Positions 49,969 to 59,547 of a stretch of DNA of 64,000 nucleotides are shown here, in pieces. The position numbers and the translations under genes are program-made. Positions within the stretch are counted from its first letter, which is position 1. Every line of letters starts with the position of its first letter. The stretch lies in the NCBI GenBank assembly GCA_020638855.1, contig JACKHT010000009.1, positions 1 through 64,000 of the forward strand, read 5' to 3'. Below the pieces are notes generated by a model. It was not told where the DNA came from and did no database searches. It was given only the letters and a program-made list of their open reading frames with translations. The stretch comes from Planctomycetota bacterium. GTDB lineage: Bacteria; Planctomycetota; UBA1135; GCA-002686595.

Positions 49969-52900
49969 GGCTTTCTTCGGTGGCGGCGGGCGCCAAAGCG
50001 GGGTTGGGGTTGTTCACGCGGGCCAGGTACTGGGTGCGCGGCTTGATGTTGAGTTCCTCGAGCAAGGCATACGAGCGCGGTCCGGCTTGGGCCTGGGCCA
50101 CCATCGATGCGGGATCGTTCAGATCGCCAAACACGATCGCTTTGGGCGGGCAGGCCAACTGGCAAGCGGTCTGCACTTCGTCGCCCTGCACGCGCCGTCC
50201 GTCGTTGTGCGCGTCGATCTTGGCTTCTTGGATTCGCTGCACACAGTAGGTGCACTTCTCCATGACCCCCCGGCTCCGTACGGTCACCGAAGGGTTGTTG
50301 CCCAGGCCCATCAACTCGGGCTCGTGCCCGAAGAAGCGCTTGGGGTAGTGGTAGTAGTTGAAACGCCGCACCTTGTACGGGCAGTTGTTGCCGCAGTAGC
50401 GCGTTCCGACGCAGCGGTTGTACACCATGTCGTTGAGTCCCTCGTCGGAGTGCACGGTGGCGGCCACCGGGCAAACCTCTTCGCAGGGAGCATTCTCGCA
50501 GTGCGCGCAAGCCACCGGTTGGTGGGCTACCACCGGCGCTTCGGGGGTGCCGCGGTAGTACGCGTCAACCCGAATCCAATGCATTTCGCGGCCGCGCGAG
50601 ACTTGGTCCTTGCCCACGATGGGGATGTTGTTCTCCGCCTGGCAAGCGATCACGCAGGCGTTGCAACCGTCGCAGGTCGACAGATCGATCGACATCCCCC
50701 ACTTGTAATCGTGGTACTCATGGGAATCCCACAACGATTGGAGCGGCGGGTGCGGGTGGGTGCGATCCTCTTGGAAGTTCGGCGTGGCGTCGTACTCTTC
50801 CTTGGTTCCGGTCCGGATCAACGCGCCCATGCGCTCCTCGCGCGCGGCCATGCCCTTGGGGTCCACCATGTGGTGTTCCTGGGTGGTCGCAAGCGGGTAG
50901 GTCTTGCCGGTCTTTTCAACCTGCACGCCATCGATCAGGAAGGGTTGGGCCAAGGTCCGCAAGGGAGCCACATGGACCCCAACCGGATCCACGCCTTGAC
51001 GACGGTCTCCACCGATGCGCCCGGCCGCCGTGCGGCCGTAGCCCATGGCCAGCGAAACCGCGCCCTGGGCATGGCCCGGAGCCACGTACACCGGAGCTTC
51101 GATCGACTTGCCGTGGGCGCTGACCTTGACCACATCGCCGGTGGTCACCTTCCACTCGCGCGAGTCCTGGACCGACACCAAGAGCACGTTGTCCCAGGTC
51201 ACCTTGGTCAGGTAATCGGGCAACTCTTGCAGCCAGCCGTTGTTGGCATAGCGTCCATCACCAAGTTTCGGACAGGGGAACAATTGCAGCTCGATGCCCG
51301 TGGCCGCCGAGGGCAGTTTGGCCGAAGCGCCTGCTCCAAAGCCGATCGACAGGGTCGGGCTGGCCGAGCCGGCCAACAGACCGTCGTGCAGCACCTTGCG
51401 CCACAGGGCGTCGCCGCCCCCTTGGGCTTTGGCCACTTCATCGAAAGCCCGGCGCACCAACTCGAGGCCGGTGAGTGCCTTCTCTTCGACCAGCTCCGAA
51501 AGCAGCTCGAGCGAGCTCTTGCCATCGTGCAAGGGCTCGATCATCGGTTGCACCACCGAGTACGTGCCGTCGAACGAACGGGCGTCGCCCCAGGACTCGA
51601 GGAAGTGAGCCTTGGGCAAGTGCCAGTTGCACAGCCGGCTGGTTTCGTTGGCGTAGAGCGAAAGGTGGGCTTTGACCGCCACGCGGGCCAGGGCTTCGTC
51701 GAAGCCCAAGTCACCAGGCGCGTCGTAGACCGGGTTGCCACCCAGGATCAGGAGCACTTCGACCCCGCCCGAGCTCATGGCTCCGGTCAGGTCTTCCAAA
51801 CCCGACATGCCGGGCGCATCGAGCTCAGCGGGCGCTTGGATCACGTCGAGGGTCTTGCCCAGGGCGCCCAATCGCTCGTTGAGGGCCAGCACGCGGGCGT
51901 GCACTGCGGGCGCGAGCTGGTCTCCGGCCATCACCAGCGCCTGACCGCGGTGTTTCCACAGGTCGTCGGCGAGGACATGCACAAAGGCCTGGGTTTCCGC
52001 ATCGAACGAGCTGGAGCTGGCGGGCGTGACGCCCCCCATGCCGAACTTGGCCAATTCTTGCTCGAGCAGTTCGAGCAGCGCACCGATGCGCGAGGGGGCC
52101 AGGGGCAAGCGGTGGTCGGCGCTGGCGCCGGTACCGGTGTAGCGGCTCTCAACCGCGTACAAGCGGCTCATGTCGCCCTCGGGGCGACGCCCCTTGGCGA
52201 AGTCCGCCCGGTGACGGACCCCATCGGCCTGGGCCAGGAAGTCGCAGTCGAGGGTCAGCACCATGCGAGCGCGCTCGAGGTGGTGCACCAGGCGCATGCG
52301 AGCCTCGCTGCCCTGCCCCGAAGCCAGGCGCGCGCCCTCTAGGGGGCCGGCGGCCAAGCCTGAAGCGAATTGGACCCAGCGGGCCTTGGGGAATTGGGCC
52401 TGGAAGCGGTTCCGCAGACTAGCCAGGGCCGGAGAAGCGCTGACTTCGGAGAGCACCGCCACTCCCGCTCCGTCCCCGCGACGGCTTGCCAGAGCCCCCT
52501 TGAGGGCTTCCAGGGCCTTCTCCCAGGTGGACTGCGTGGACTGGCCTTCGGCCCACTGGGTGACGCCACGGCTACGGTCCGGATCGTAGAACTCGAGGAT
52601 CGCGGCCTGGGCTTGGATGTCGCTGCCCCCACCCGAGCTCGGGTGGTTCGGGTTGCCATCGACCTTGATCGGGCGGCCGTCGACCGTGGTCACGTGCAGC
52701 GGCAGGGCCACCCCATCGCGCTCGAAGGCCGAGGTGTACACGCGCCGGTCGCCGGGGACGTAGCCCTCGGGGCGGGTGGCGAAGGGCCGCAGCTCTTCCT
52801 TCTCGTAGCGGCACGAAGTGGCGCTGGCGAGGGCGGCCGAAGCACCGATCAACTGCAGGAACCGGCGACGGTCGACCGGACCGAGCAGGTCCGGGTTCGC

Positions 52901-53020
52901 GGCGGGGAACTCCTTCTTGACCAGCGCTTCGAATTCGGGGGTGTGTTCCCACTCACCCAAACTGCGCCACATGTCGTTGGGGCCCGCAGCGTACGCGGGG
53001 CGGTTTTCGATTTGGCTCAT
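49949..53020 (-). CDS. actB: Alternative complex III iron-sulfur subunit ActB, 1023 aa
   Basis: ActB is a large peripheral subunit built from a molybdopterin-oxidoreductase-like half that has lost its cofactor and a four-cluster ferredoxin half. A twin-arginine motif (DRRRFLQLIG, residues 50-59) indicates Tat export and is followed by Cys70. The C-terminal half (about 780-990) has cysteine groups CDGCNACVIAC, CAHCENAPCEEVCP, CVGTRYCGNNCPYK and CTYC...CQLACP, matching several [4Fe-4S]/[3Fe-4S] clusters. The molybdenum ligand region has no obvious catalytic Cys or Ser, as expected. The start at 53020 lies 4 bases after the actA stop codon. Confidence 0.93.
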
Positions 53021-53024
53021 GGTT

Positions 53025-53663
53025 CTAGCGGTGGCAAGTGGAGCAGTTCGTCTTGGGATGCACGGTGCGCAGCAGAGCGGGATCGACCCCACCCTCCGGC
53101 GGCGTCCACGCCATGTTGGTGACTTGATCGACCGGGCGCAGGGCCGGCTGGGGATTGCGGTGGCAATCGAGACACCAACCCATGCTGAGTTTCTTGACCA
53201 CGGTCACGACTTCCATCTGATCCACCCGACCGTGGCATTCGACGCAACCGATGCCTTTGGTCACGTGGGCCGAGTGATCGAAGTAGACGTAATCGGGCAA
53301 ATCGTGGACTTTGACCCACGGAATCGGCTGATCTGCGGCAAAGGTCTCGCGCAGCAAAGCCAGCTTGGGGCTCTCCGAGCGGATCTTCGTGTGGCAGTTC
53401 ATGCAGGTCGCCGAGGCGGGCAGCGAAGCGTGCGCGCTCTTGTCCACGTTTTGGTGGCAGTAGCGGCAATCAATACCAAGCTCGCCAGCGTGCAACCGGT
53501 GGCTGTAAGGGATCGGCTGCTTGGGCGCGTAGCCCACAACCAGCGAATCCGGGGACGCGCCAAAGTTCACGAGTCCAACAGCGTAGAGGCCACCCATGAC
53601 GAACATGGGAGGAAGCAGGAGCCGGATTCGATTGACCCAGCGCGGAAAGTGGAAGAGGTCCAT
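53025..53663 (-). CDS. actA: Alternative complex III pentaheme cytochrome c ActA, 212 aa
   Basis: ActA is the membrane-anchored multiheme cytochrome of the complex. One N-terminal helix (IRLLLPPMFVMGGLYAVGLV, about 12-33) anchors it. Five CxxCH heme sites are present: CRYCH, CMNCH, CVECH, CLDCH and CSTCH, the last at the very C-terminus. I chose the ATG at 53663 because the longer frame is rich in unrelated residues. It heads the respiratory operon. A 14-base palindrome (53728-53741) lies just upstream. Confidence 0.93.
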   Translation of the reverse strand: MDLFHFPRWVNRIRLLLPPMFVMGGLYAVGLVNFGASPDSLVVGYAPKQPIPYSHRLHAGELGIDCRYCHQNVDKSAHASLPASATCMNCHTKIRSESPKLALLRETFAADQPIPWVKVHDLPDYVYFDHSAHVTKGIGCVECHGRVDQMEVVTVVKKLSMGWCLDCHRNPQPALRPVDQVTNMAWTPPEGGVDPALLRTVHPKTNCSTCHR

Positions 53664-53727
53664 AGGGGATCGTTCCGCAGGCACCAGAAACGGATTAGGG
53701 GCCAAAAGGAATAACCTCTGGACGGGG

Positions 53728-53741
53728 GCGTGTCGACACGC
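53728..53741. promoter_or_regulatory. Perfect 14-base palindrome upstream of actA
   Basis: GCGTGTCGACACGC is its own reverse complement. It lies 65 to 78 bases upstream of the actA start codon, in the only long gap before the respiratory genes. Its position suggests a dimeric repressor or activator site, but the protein is unknown. Confidence 0.6.
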
Positions 53742-53926
53742 AGCACGGATCTTGTCGAAAAACTCGATGCAATCCCTGGGTCGGTCCACGCTCGCCCACT
53801 CGGTCTCGCGGGGGGGACTGCGCTGGTTTCGAAGTCGAAGTCACACTCGTCGACGGGGGAACGCGCTCGCCCCATCGACCACCCCCTGGCCTAACTGCGA
53901 TTCAGTCGCAACTAGAGGCTCCACCC

Positions 53927-53941
53927 CCCCCCAAAGGGGGG
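53927..53941 (-). terminator. GC hairpin after the dppF gene
   Basis: CCCCCC-AAA-GGGGGG (53927-53941) starts 7 bases after the dppF stop on the minus strand. A short GC stem without a T-run could act as a weak terminator between dppF and the actA region. The C-run extends to 53924. Confidence 0.5.
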
Positions 53942-53947
53942 TCCGAG

Positions 53948-54970
53948 TCACTCGCCGAGGGTCACTTCGTGGCAGCGCACCATGTGCCCATCGTTCGAGC
54001 GCTGGATCTCGGGGTACGAGGCCTTGCAGCGCTCGGTGGCCAGTCGGCAGCGTGGGTGGAAGTGGCATCCCGCCGGGGGCCGGATGGGCGACGGTACGTC
54101 CCCTTCGAGGCGGATGCGGGTGGTGCGGTAGGCCGGATTGGCCCGCGGGATGGCCGACAGCAAAGCCTGGGTGTAGGGGTGCTGGGGGTTCTCGAAGATT
54201 TGATCGGCGGGCCCCATCTCGACGATGCGCCCCAGGTACATGACCGCTACCCGATCCGAGATGTAGCGCACCACCGAAAGGTCGTGGGCGATGAAGATGT
54301 ACGAGAGCCCGAATTCCTGCTGCAGGTCCTTGAGCAGGTTGATGACCTGGGCCTGGACCGAGACATCAAGCGCCGACACGGCCTCGTCGCACACGATCAG
54401 CCGCGGGTGCAGGGCCAAGGCCCGCGCGATGCCCACCCGTTGGCGCTGCCCACCGGAAAACTCGTGCGGGAAGCGGTTGGCCACGTCGGGGCGCAAGCCG
54501 ACTTTCTGCAGCAACTGGGCGACCCGCTCCTCGAGCTCGCGCCCGGTCGCAATGCCGTGCACCTTGAGCGCTTCCCCCACCGTGTTGCCCACCGTGATGC
54601 GCGGGTTGAGGCTGGCGAAAGGGTCTTGGAAGATGATCTGCAAGTCCTTGCGCTGTTCGCGCATTTCCTCGGCAGAGAGGCTCAAGAGGTCGACCGCATC
54701 GTCTTGTGGCCGCGCCCGATAGAGCGCTTCGCCCGCGGTGGGTTCGATCAAACGCAAGAGCGAGCGACCGGCAGTGGTCTTGCCGCATCCCGACTCCCCC
54801 ACCAAGGACAGGGTTTCCCCGTGGTCCAGCGTAAAATCGAGCCCATCGACCGCTTTCACGTCGCCCACGTGGCGGCTGAACAGCCCCTTGCGGATGGGGA
54901 AGTACTTCTTGAGCCCGCGCACGTCCAGCAAAGGACGCGAGACCGTTCCAGCAGCTTTGGTTTGGCTCAT
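53948..54970 (-). CDS. Peptide/nickel-type ABC importer ATPase DppF-like, 340 aa
   Basis: This is the second ATPase of the importer. It has the Walker A GESGCGKTT, the ABC signature FSGGQRQRVGIARAL and the Walker B LIVCDEAVSALDVS. The C-terminal oligopeptide-transporter extension, with its cysteine-containing motif CHFHPRCRLATERC, is present and may bind an iron-sulfur cluster as in related ATPases. The start overlaps the dppD stop (ATGA), so both ATPases are made together. Confidence 0.9.
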   Translation of the reverse strand: MSQTKAAGTVSRPLLDVRGLKKYFPIRKGLFSRHVGDVKAVDGLDFTLDHGETLSLVGESGCGKTTAGRSLLRLIEPTAGEALYRARPQDDAVDLLSLSAEEMREQRKDLQIIFQDPFASLNPRITVGNTVGEALKVHGIATGRELEERVAQLLQKVGLRPDVANRFPHEFSGGQRQRVGIARALALHPRLIVCDEAVSALDVSVQAQVINLLKDLQQEFGLSYIFIAHDLSVVRYISDRVAVMYLGRIVEMGPADQIFENPQHPYTQALLSAIPRANPAYRTTRIRLEGDVPSPIRPPAGCHFHPRCRLATERCKASYPEIQRSNDGHMVRCHEVTLGE

Positions 54971-56031
54971 AGTTCGCGCGCCTCCGCCAAGAAGAAACAA
55001 GCGGCCGTGTGCTCGGGATCCCCGTCCACGGCTTCGAGCGGCGGCACCTCGTGCGCGCAACGCTCGGCTGCCAAGGGGCAGCGCGTCCGGAAACGGCAAC
55101 CCGAAGGGAACCGCTCGGCGCTGGGCACAATGCCCGGAATCGTGGTCAGCCGTTGACCCGGGCCCACCATGTCGGGCAACGAGCGCATGAGGCCAATCGT
55201 GTAGGGATGGCTGGGCCGCTCGAAGATGCGTGCGACCTTGCCGAATTCCACCACGCGCCCCGCGTACATCACGGCCACGTGGTGGGCGGTTTCGGCGACC
55301 ACCCCCAAGTCGTGGGTGATCAAGAGCACGCTCATGCCCGACTCTTCCTGTAGCTCGCGGATCAGGTCGAGGATCTGAGCCTGGATGGTCACGTCAAGCG
55401 CCGTGGTCGGTTCGTCGGCGATCAAGAGTGCAGGATCGCAGGCCATGGCCATGGCGATCATGATGCGCTGGCGCATGCCTCCGCTCATTTCGTGCGGGTA
55501 GCTGTCGACGCGCTCTTCCGGGCTCGGAATCCCCACGCGCCGGATCATCTCGATCGCGTGTGCGCGAGCTTCCAGCTTGCTCTTGCCCTGGTGCAGCATG
55601 ACCGCTTCCATGATTTGGTCGCCCACCGTGTACACCGGGTTGAGCGCGGTCATGGGCTCTTGGAAGATCATCGCAATGTCGTTCCCGCGCAGGTGGCGCA
55701 TGCCTTCCTGGTCGAGTTCGAGGATGTTCTTGCCCTGGAACAAGATCTCGCCGCCCTCGATCTTGCCCGGCGGGATCGGGATCAATTGCATGATCGACAG
55801 GGCGGTCACGCTCTTGCCGCTGCCCGACTCCCCCACCACGCCCAGGGTTTCGCCCGGCTGGATCGAATAACTCACGCCATCGACCGCCTTGGCCACCCCC
55901 GCTTCGGAATAGAAGTAGGTCTTGAGGCCCTTGACCTCGAGCAGCGGCCGGCCTTCGGCGGGCCGCTCGTGCTTGGTGCCCTGTTGGCGGTGGTGCGAAC
56001 CACTGGAATGCTTGTCGTCGTGCGCTGCCAT
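54967..56031 (-). CDS. Peptide/nickel-type ABC importer ATPase DppD-like, 354 aa
   Basis: Walker A is GESGSGKSV, the signature is MSGGMRQRIMIAMAM and Walker B is LLIADEPTTALDVT. The C-terminal region carries CRFRTRCPLAAERC, typical of oligopeptide transport ATPases. The N-terminus (about 1-30) is an unusual hydrophilic stretch rich in His, Ser, Lys and Gln (HDDKHSSGSHHRQQG) that precedes the ATPase domain. The ATG at 56031 lies 5 bases after the permease stop codon. Confidence 0.9.
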   Translation of the reverse strand: MAAHDDKHSSGSHHRQQGTKHERPAEGRPLLEVKGLKTYFYSEAGVAKAVDGVSYSIQPGETLGVVGESGSGKSVTALSIMQLIPIPPGKIEGGEILFQGKNILELDQEGMRHLRGNDIAMIFQEPMTALNPVYTVGDQIMEAVMLHQGKSKLEARAHAIEMIRRVGIPSPEERVDSYPHEMSGGMRQRIMIAMAMACDPALLIADEPTTALDVTIQAQILDLIRELQEESGMSVLLITHDLGVVAETAHHVAVMYAGRVVEFGKVARIFERPSHPYTIGLMRSLPDMVGPGQRLTTIPGIVPSAERFPSGCRFRTRCPLAAERCAHEVPPLEAVDGDPEHTAACFFLAEAREL

Positions 56032-56036
56032 GTTCC

Positions 56037-57890
56037 CTATTCCTTCATCTTGGGGTCCATGGCGTCGCGAATGGCATCGCCCACCAGGTTGTAGCAGGTG
56101 ACTGTGACGAAGATCATCACGCCCGGGAAGACTTGGATCCACCAATACGAGGGGTTCTTGGTCTCGTTGACCAGCGATCCCCAGGAGGCTTCGGGCGGCT
56201 TGATGCCGAAGCCCAGGAAGGAGATGGCCGACTCGGTCAGGATGCCTGCCGCCACCGCAAAAGCGGCGCTGACGAGCACCGGGCTCATGGCGTTGGGCAG
56301 CACGTGACGGAAGATCGTGCGCATGTTCGAAAAACCCAAAGCCCGTGCCGCCACCACAAACTCCTGGTCGCGCAGGCGCAGGAATTCGCCCCGTACCAAG
56401 CGCGCGGTGCCCGTCCAACGGATCAACGCGATCACGATCACAATCGCAAAGATCGGCTTGATCACCCCCGAGGGGATGAAGGCCACGGTCATCAGGATCA
56501 GGTAGAAGGCTGGGATCGACTGCAGGATCTCGATCAGGCGCATGATCACCACATCCACCCAACCCCCGAAGTAGCCTGCCAGCGAGCCAAAGAACACGCC
56601 GATCAACGTCAGCAAGAACGCGGAAAGGATGCCCACCGTCAAGCTGGTGCGCGAGCCCCAGATCATGCGCGTGAAGAAGTCACGCCCCAGCTCATCCACC
56701 CCAGCCAGATGTCGGATGGGCGAGTTGATCGAGGGCTCGCCGGGTCGAACTTCCACTGGATTGGTGGTGGCTTCGAAGCCGTCCTTGCCCGCCAGCGAAC
56801 CGGTTTCCATGCTGCCCTTGGCCACATAGCGTCCCTGGTCGTCGGCACGCGAACGCTTGAGCCACGTGGGCGGTCGGAACTGTTCTTCCTTGTGGGTTTC
56901 GGCGATGCCATAGCGCAAAGGGGTCCACGGGATTTCGAACGGCGTCGCGCTTTGGCTCAGCCGCTGACCCGCTGGAATGGCATAGCGCAGACCGTCGTAC
57001 AACTCGTGCTTGTAACCCGAGTTTTGGTTGAGGTCGCCGCCTCCACCCCAGGTTGCGTACCAACCCAAGGCCGCCAGCAGCGACATTCCCAGGACGCCCA
57101 GCCACTTGCGCTTGCGCCAAACTCGAATCCGGTCCCGGTCGCCACCCAGCATGCGGTTGATGCCCCGGTTCCAGAGCGGCCAAGCCAAGACGAACGCCCA
57201 CAGGACCATGAAGAACACGTCCATGGGGGGCAGATCGTCCCACAAGGGATGCTCGACCGAGGCCACCAAGTCCATGCCACCCTGGTCGGGTTCCTTGGGA
57301 TCGAGAGCCTTGAGCGAGCGTTTGTAGGCGCGGGCGGACTTCTTGGCCTCGTCGAAAGCGGCCAGGGCCGCTTCGGTGTTGCCCGCAGCAAACGCGGTGG
57401 CCCCTTCGCGGGCCTTGGCCTTGAGATCGGTGAGCCCCTGGCGCGCCTCGGCCTCTTCCGGGGGCAAGTACCGCAGCAGGATGGCCACGCGCTCGTCCAA
57501 ATTGTCGGTTTCCGCCTGTACTTGCGCCACCCGGGTTTGGGGCGTCTTGTCCGCGTCGCCCAGGGTTCCCGAGCGCTCGAGGTTCGTGCGGAAGTCTTCG
57601 TCGCTGGTTTTGATGACCCCACCGATGACCGCCGGGATCGAGGCCAATTGGCTCAACGCGCCGTTGTAGGCCTTGAGATCCACCCCTTCGAACCGGAACG
57701 GGCGGTCGTTGGCGATCAGCGGGGCGTAGATCGCAACCCCGTACAAGAGCGCAAGCACCACCATGCCAATCTTGAACAGCCGGCGCTTGCCGAGCTGCTC
57801 GAAGACCAAGTCCCAATAGTCCTTGGAGTAGACCGGAGCGTCCTCTAGTTGCTCCAGACCCTCCATGCTTTCGAAGGAGGGCTTACTCAT
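56037..57890 (-). CDS. ABC importer permease DppC-like with large insertion, 617 aa
   Basis: The C-terminal 220 residues are a normal DppC permease: LTVGILSAFLLTLIGVFFGS and the EAA-type loop VVAARALGFSNMRTIFRHVL. An N-terminal helix (FKIGMVVLALLYGVAIYAPL, about 40-60) is separated from them by about 330 residues. That insertion contains a helical coiled segment (about 115-200, Ala/Glu-rich), two further hydrophobic helices (about 225-250 and 268-290) and a soluble part. Usual DppC proteins are about 300 residues. The start overlaps the dppB stop by 8 bases (ATGAGTAA). Confidence 0.85.
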   Translation of the reverse strand: MSKPSFESMEGLEQLEDAPVYSKDYWDLVFEQLGKRRLFKIGMVVLALLYGVAIYAPLIANDRPFRFEGVDLKAYNGALSQLASIPAVIGGVIKTSDEDFRTNLERSGTLGDADKTPQTRVAQVQAETDNLDERVAILLRYLPPEEAEARQGLTDLKAKAREGATAFAAGNTEAALAAFDEAKKSARAYKRSLKALDPKEPDQGGMDLVASVEHPLWDDLPPMDVFFMVLWAFVLAWPLWNRGINRMLGGDRDRIRVWRKRKWLGVLGMSLLAALGWYATWGGGGDLNQNSGYKHELYDGLRYAIPAGQRLSQSATPFEIPWTPLRYGIAETHKEEQFRPPTWLKRSRADDQGRYVAKGSMETGSLAGKDGFEATTNPVEVRPGEPSINSPIRHLAGVDELGRDFFTRMIWGSRTSLTVGILSAFLLTLIGVFFGSLAGYFGGWVDVVIMRLIEILQSIPAFYLILMTVAFIPSGVIKPIFAIVIVIALIRWTGTARLVRGEFLRLRDQEFVVAARALGFSNMRTIFRHVLPNAMSPVLVSAAFAVAAGILTESAISFLGFGIKPPEASWGSLVNETKNPSYWWIQVFPGVMIFVTVTCYNLVGDAIRDAMDPKMKE

Positions 57891-59346
57891 GACGGATCCG
57901 CGGGTCGACCAAGGAGTAGGTGATGTCCGACAACAGGATGCCCAATTGGGTCATGATGCCCACCAAAATGGTGGTCGCCATCAGGATGTTGAAATCGCGT
58001 TTGACGAGGCCATCGAACGCATAGCGCCCCATTCCGGGCACTTCGAAAACCTGCTCGACGATCACCGAACCGCCGATCAAAACCGGCAAAATCGAAGCCA
58101 AGAGCGTGATCACCGGGATCATCGAATTGCGCAGGGCGTGCTTGTAGATGACGACTTCTTCGGACAAACCCTTGGCGCGTGCGGTGCGGATGTAGTCCTG
58201 CCGCACGACCTCCATCATGCCCGCGCGCATTTGTCGCGAAAGGTAGGCCAAGCTGCCATAGGTGAGGGTCACGATGGGCAAAATGCAGTGCTTGATCAAG
58301 TCCCACTGGCGCGGCCAAAACGCCATACGGTCGGCGTCCTTGTCGCGCAAACCAAGCACCGGCAGCCAGTCGAGCATGGTCTTGCCGAAGACCTGCATCA
58401 GCATCAAACCGGCCCAAAAGGTCGGGATTGCGAACAGCACAAACAACCCAATCGTGATCAGCCCGTCGGTGCGCGAACCGTGGTGGCGCACGCTGAAAAT
58501 CCCGAGCGGAATCGCCATCAGATAGGCCAGGATGACCGAGATCAACGACAGCGGCAGCGACACTTGGATCCGTTTCCACAGCTCGGGCCCAATGGGGCGC
58601 TCGCCTTGCATTTCCTTGCCCAATTCCCCCGCCAAAAGCCCTCCCCAGGGCCTCTCGCCGGTGTTGGGCACCCGGTCTCCGCCGCCCTTGGTGTAGTACC
58701 AACCAAAGGCTTGGTCGACCCGATTGGCGGGTGTGGTGCCTTTCGCCAAGCGGAAGTCCGTGGCCTTGGAAAGCGCGCCGAGGATTCGGTCCACGGCCCC
58801 TCCTTCCACATTGGACTGGTCGCGGACCTCAAACAGCGACTGGAGGATGGCCGGAAGCCCCCTGCTGCCCGCCTCGGAGAGGACACGCGTGGCATCGTTC
58901 CAAGCCCCTTCGCCTGCTTCCCCGTCCAGGAGCACGGCGCGAGCCTCCTCCAAGCGGTCGCGCTCGAGGCGTTCGGTCCCGGGCAGGTAGTCGATCGGGT
59001 TTGGGGTGCCCAACACCACTTGGGTGCCATCGACCTTCTCCTTGCGCACCGTCCGCTCGGTGTAGGGAGAAGACAGCCAGCCCACCCCATCACGGCCCAA
59101 ATTGACCGGTCCGATGTAGTCCAGGAACTGGACCAAAAGCGCCCGATCGAGCCCGTGCTTGCGCTTGAATCGGTCGATTCGACCCTGGACGTCGGACGAA
59201 TCGGAGAGCTCCCCCGTGCCCCCCCCGCCCATCATGACCGTGGCTGGATCCCCGGGCGCCGCATGGAAAATGACGAAGACCACCAGGGCGACCCCGATGG
59301 TAGTCGGAATCATCAAGAGCAGCCGTCGGAGGATGAAGGCGAACAA
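57883..59346 (-). CDS. ABC importer permease DppB-like with large periplasmic insertion, 487 aa
   Basis: The start is a TTG at 59346, giving MFAFILRRLLLMIPTTIGVA, which matches the family N-terminus (FILRRLL...PT). No ATG fits as well; the nearest, at 59310, would cut the first helix. After the first helix comes a soluble insertion of about 190 residues (about 45-235). The usual helices follow, with the EAA-like loop YIRTARAKGLSEEVVIYKHA and the terminal region ITYSLVDPRIRH. Typical DppB proteins are about 330 residues, so the insertion is unusual and parallels the one in DppC. Confidence 0.82.
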   Translation of the reverse strand: MFAFILRRLLLMIPTTIGVALVVFVIFHAAPGDPATVMMGGGGTGELSDSSDVQGRIDRFKRKHGLDRALLVQFLDYIGPVNLGRDGVGWLSSPYTERTVRKEKVDGTQVVLGTPNPIDYLPGTERLERDRLEEARAVLLDGEAGEGAWNDATRVLSEAGSRGLPAILQSLFEVRDQSNVEGGAVDRILGALSKATDFRLAKGTTPANRVDQAFGWYYTKGGGDRVPNTGERPWGGLLAGELGKEMQGERPIGPELWKRIQVSLPLSLISVILAYLMAIPLGIFSVRHHGSRTDGLITIGLFVLFAIPTFWAGLMLMQVFGKTMLDWLPVLGLRDKDADRMAFWPRQWDLIKHCILPIVTLTYGSLAYLSRQMRAGMMEVVRQDYIRTARAKGLSEEVVIYKHALRNSMIPVITLLASILPVLIGGSVIVEQVFEVPGMGRYAFDGLVKRDFNILMATTILVGIMTQLGILLSDITYSLVDPRIRHE

Positions 59347-59448
59347 AGGTTGGGAAGCGGAGTTGGGCCGGGGGGTGGCGGGCCAGGGCTCGCAAGGGTA
59401 GCGGACCGGTGCCCATTCGGCAAACGCTGGGTTGGGACCCCCCAAGCT

Positions 59449-59474
59449 TCGCAACCAAGCCTCGCAACCAAGCC
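59449..59474. repeat. 13-base tandem repeat, two perfect copies
   Basis: TCGCAACCAAGCC occurs at 59449-59461 and 59462-59474, back to back, in the spacer between the binding-protein and permease genes, next to the hairpin at 59477. Confidence 0.8.
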
Positions 59475-59476
59475 AA

Positions 59477-59512
59477 GCGCCCCGCAGCCCAAGTGACTGG
59501 GCCGCGGGGCGC
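59477..59512 (-). terminator. Strong hairpin between the binding-protein and permease genes
   Basis: A 15-base-pair stem with one mismatch (GCGCCCCGCAGCCCA / TGGGCCGCGGGGCGC) and a 6-base loop lies 36 bases after the binding-protein stop codon. Without a T-run it probably reduces read-through, so more binding protein than permease is made, a common arrangement in ABC importers. Confidence 0.7.
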
Positions 59513-59547
59513 GGTCGTTTGCGAACAAGTCGCTTGCTACGGGCAGC

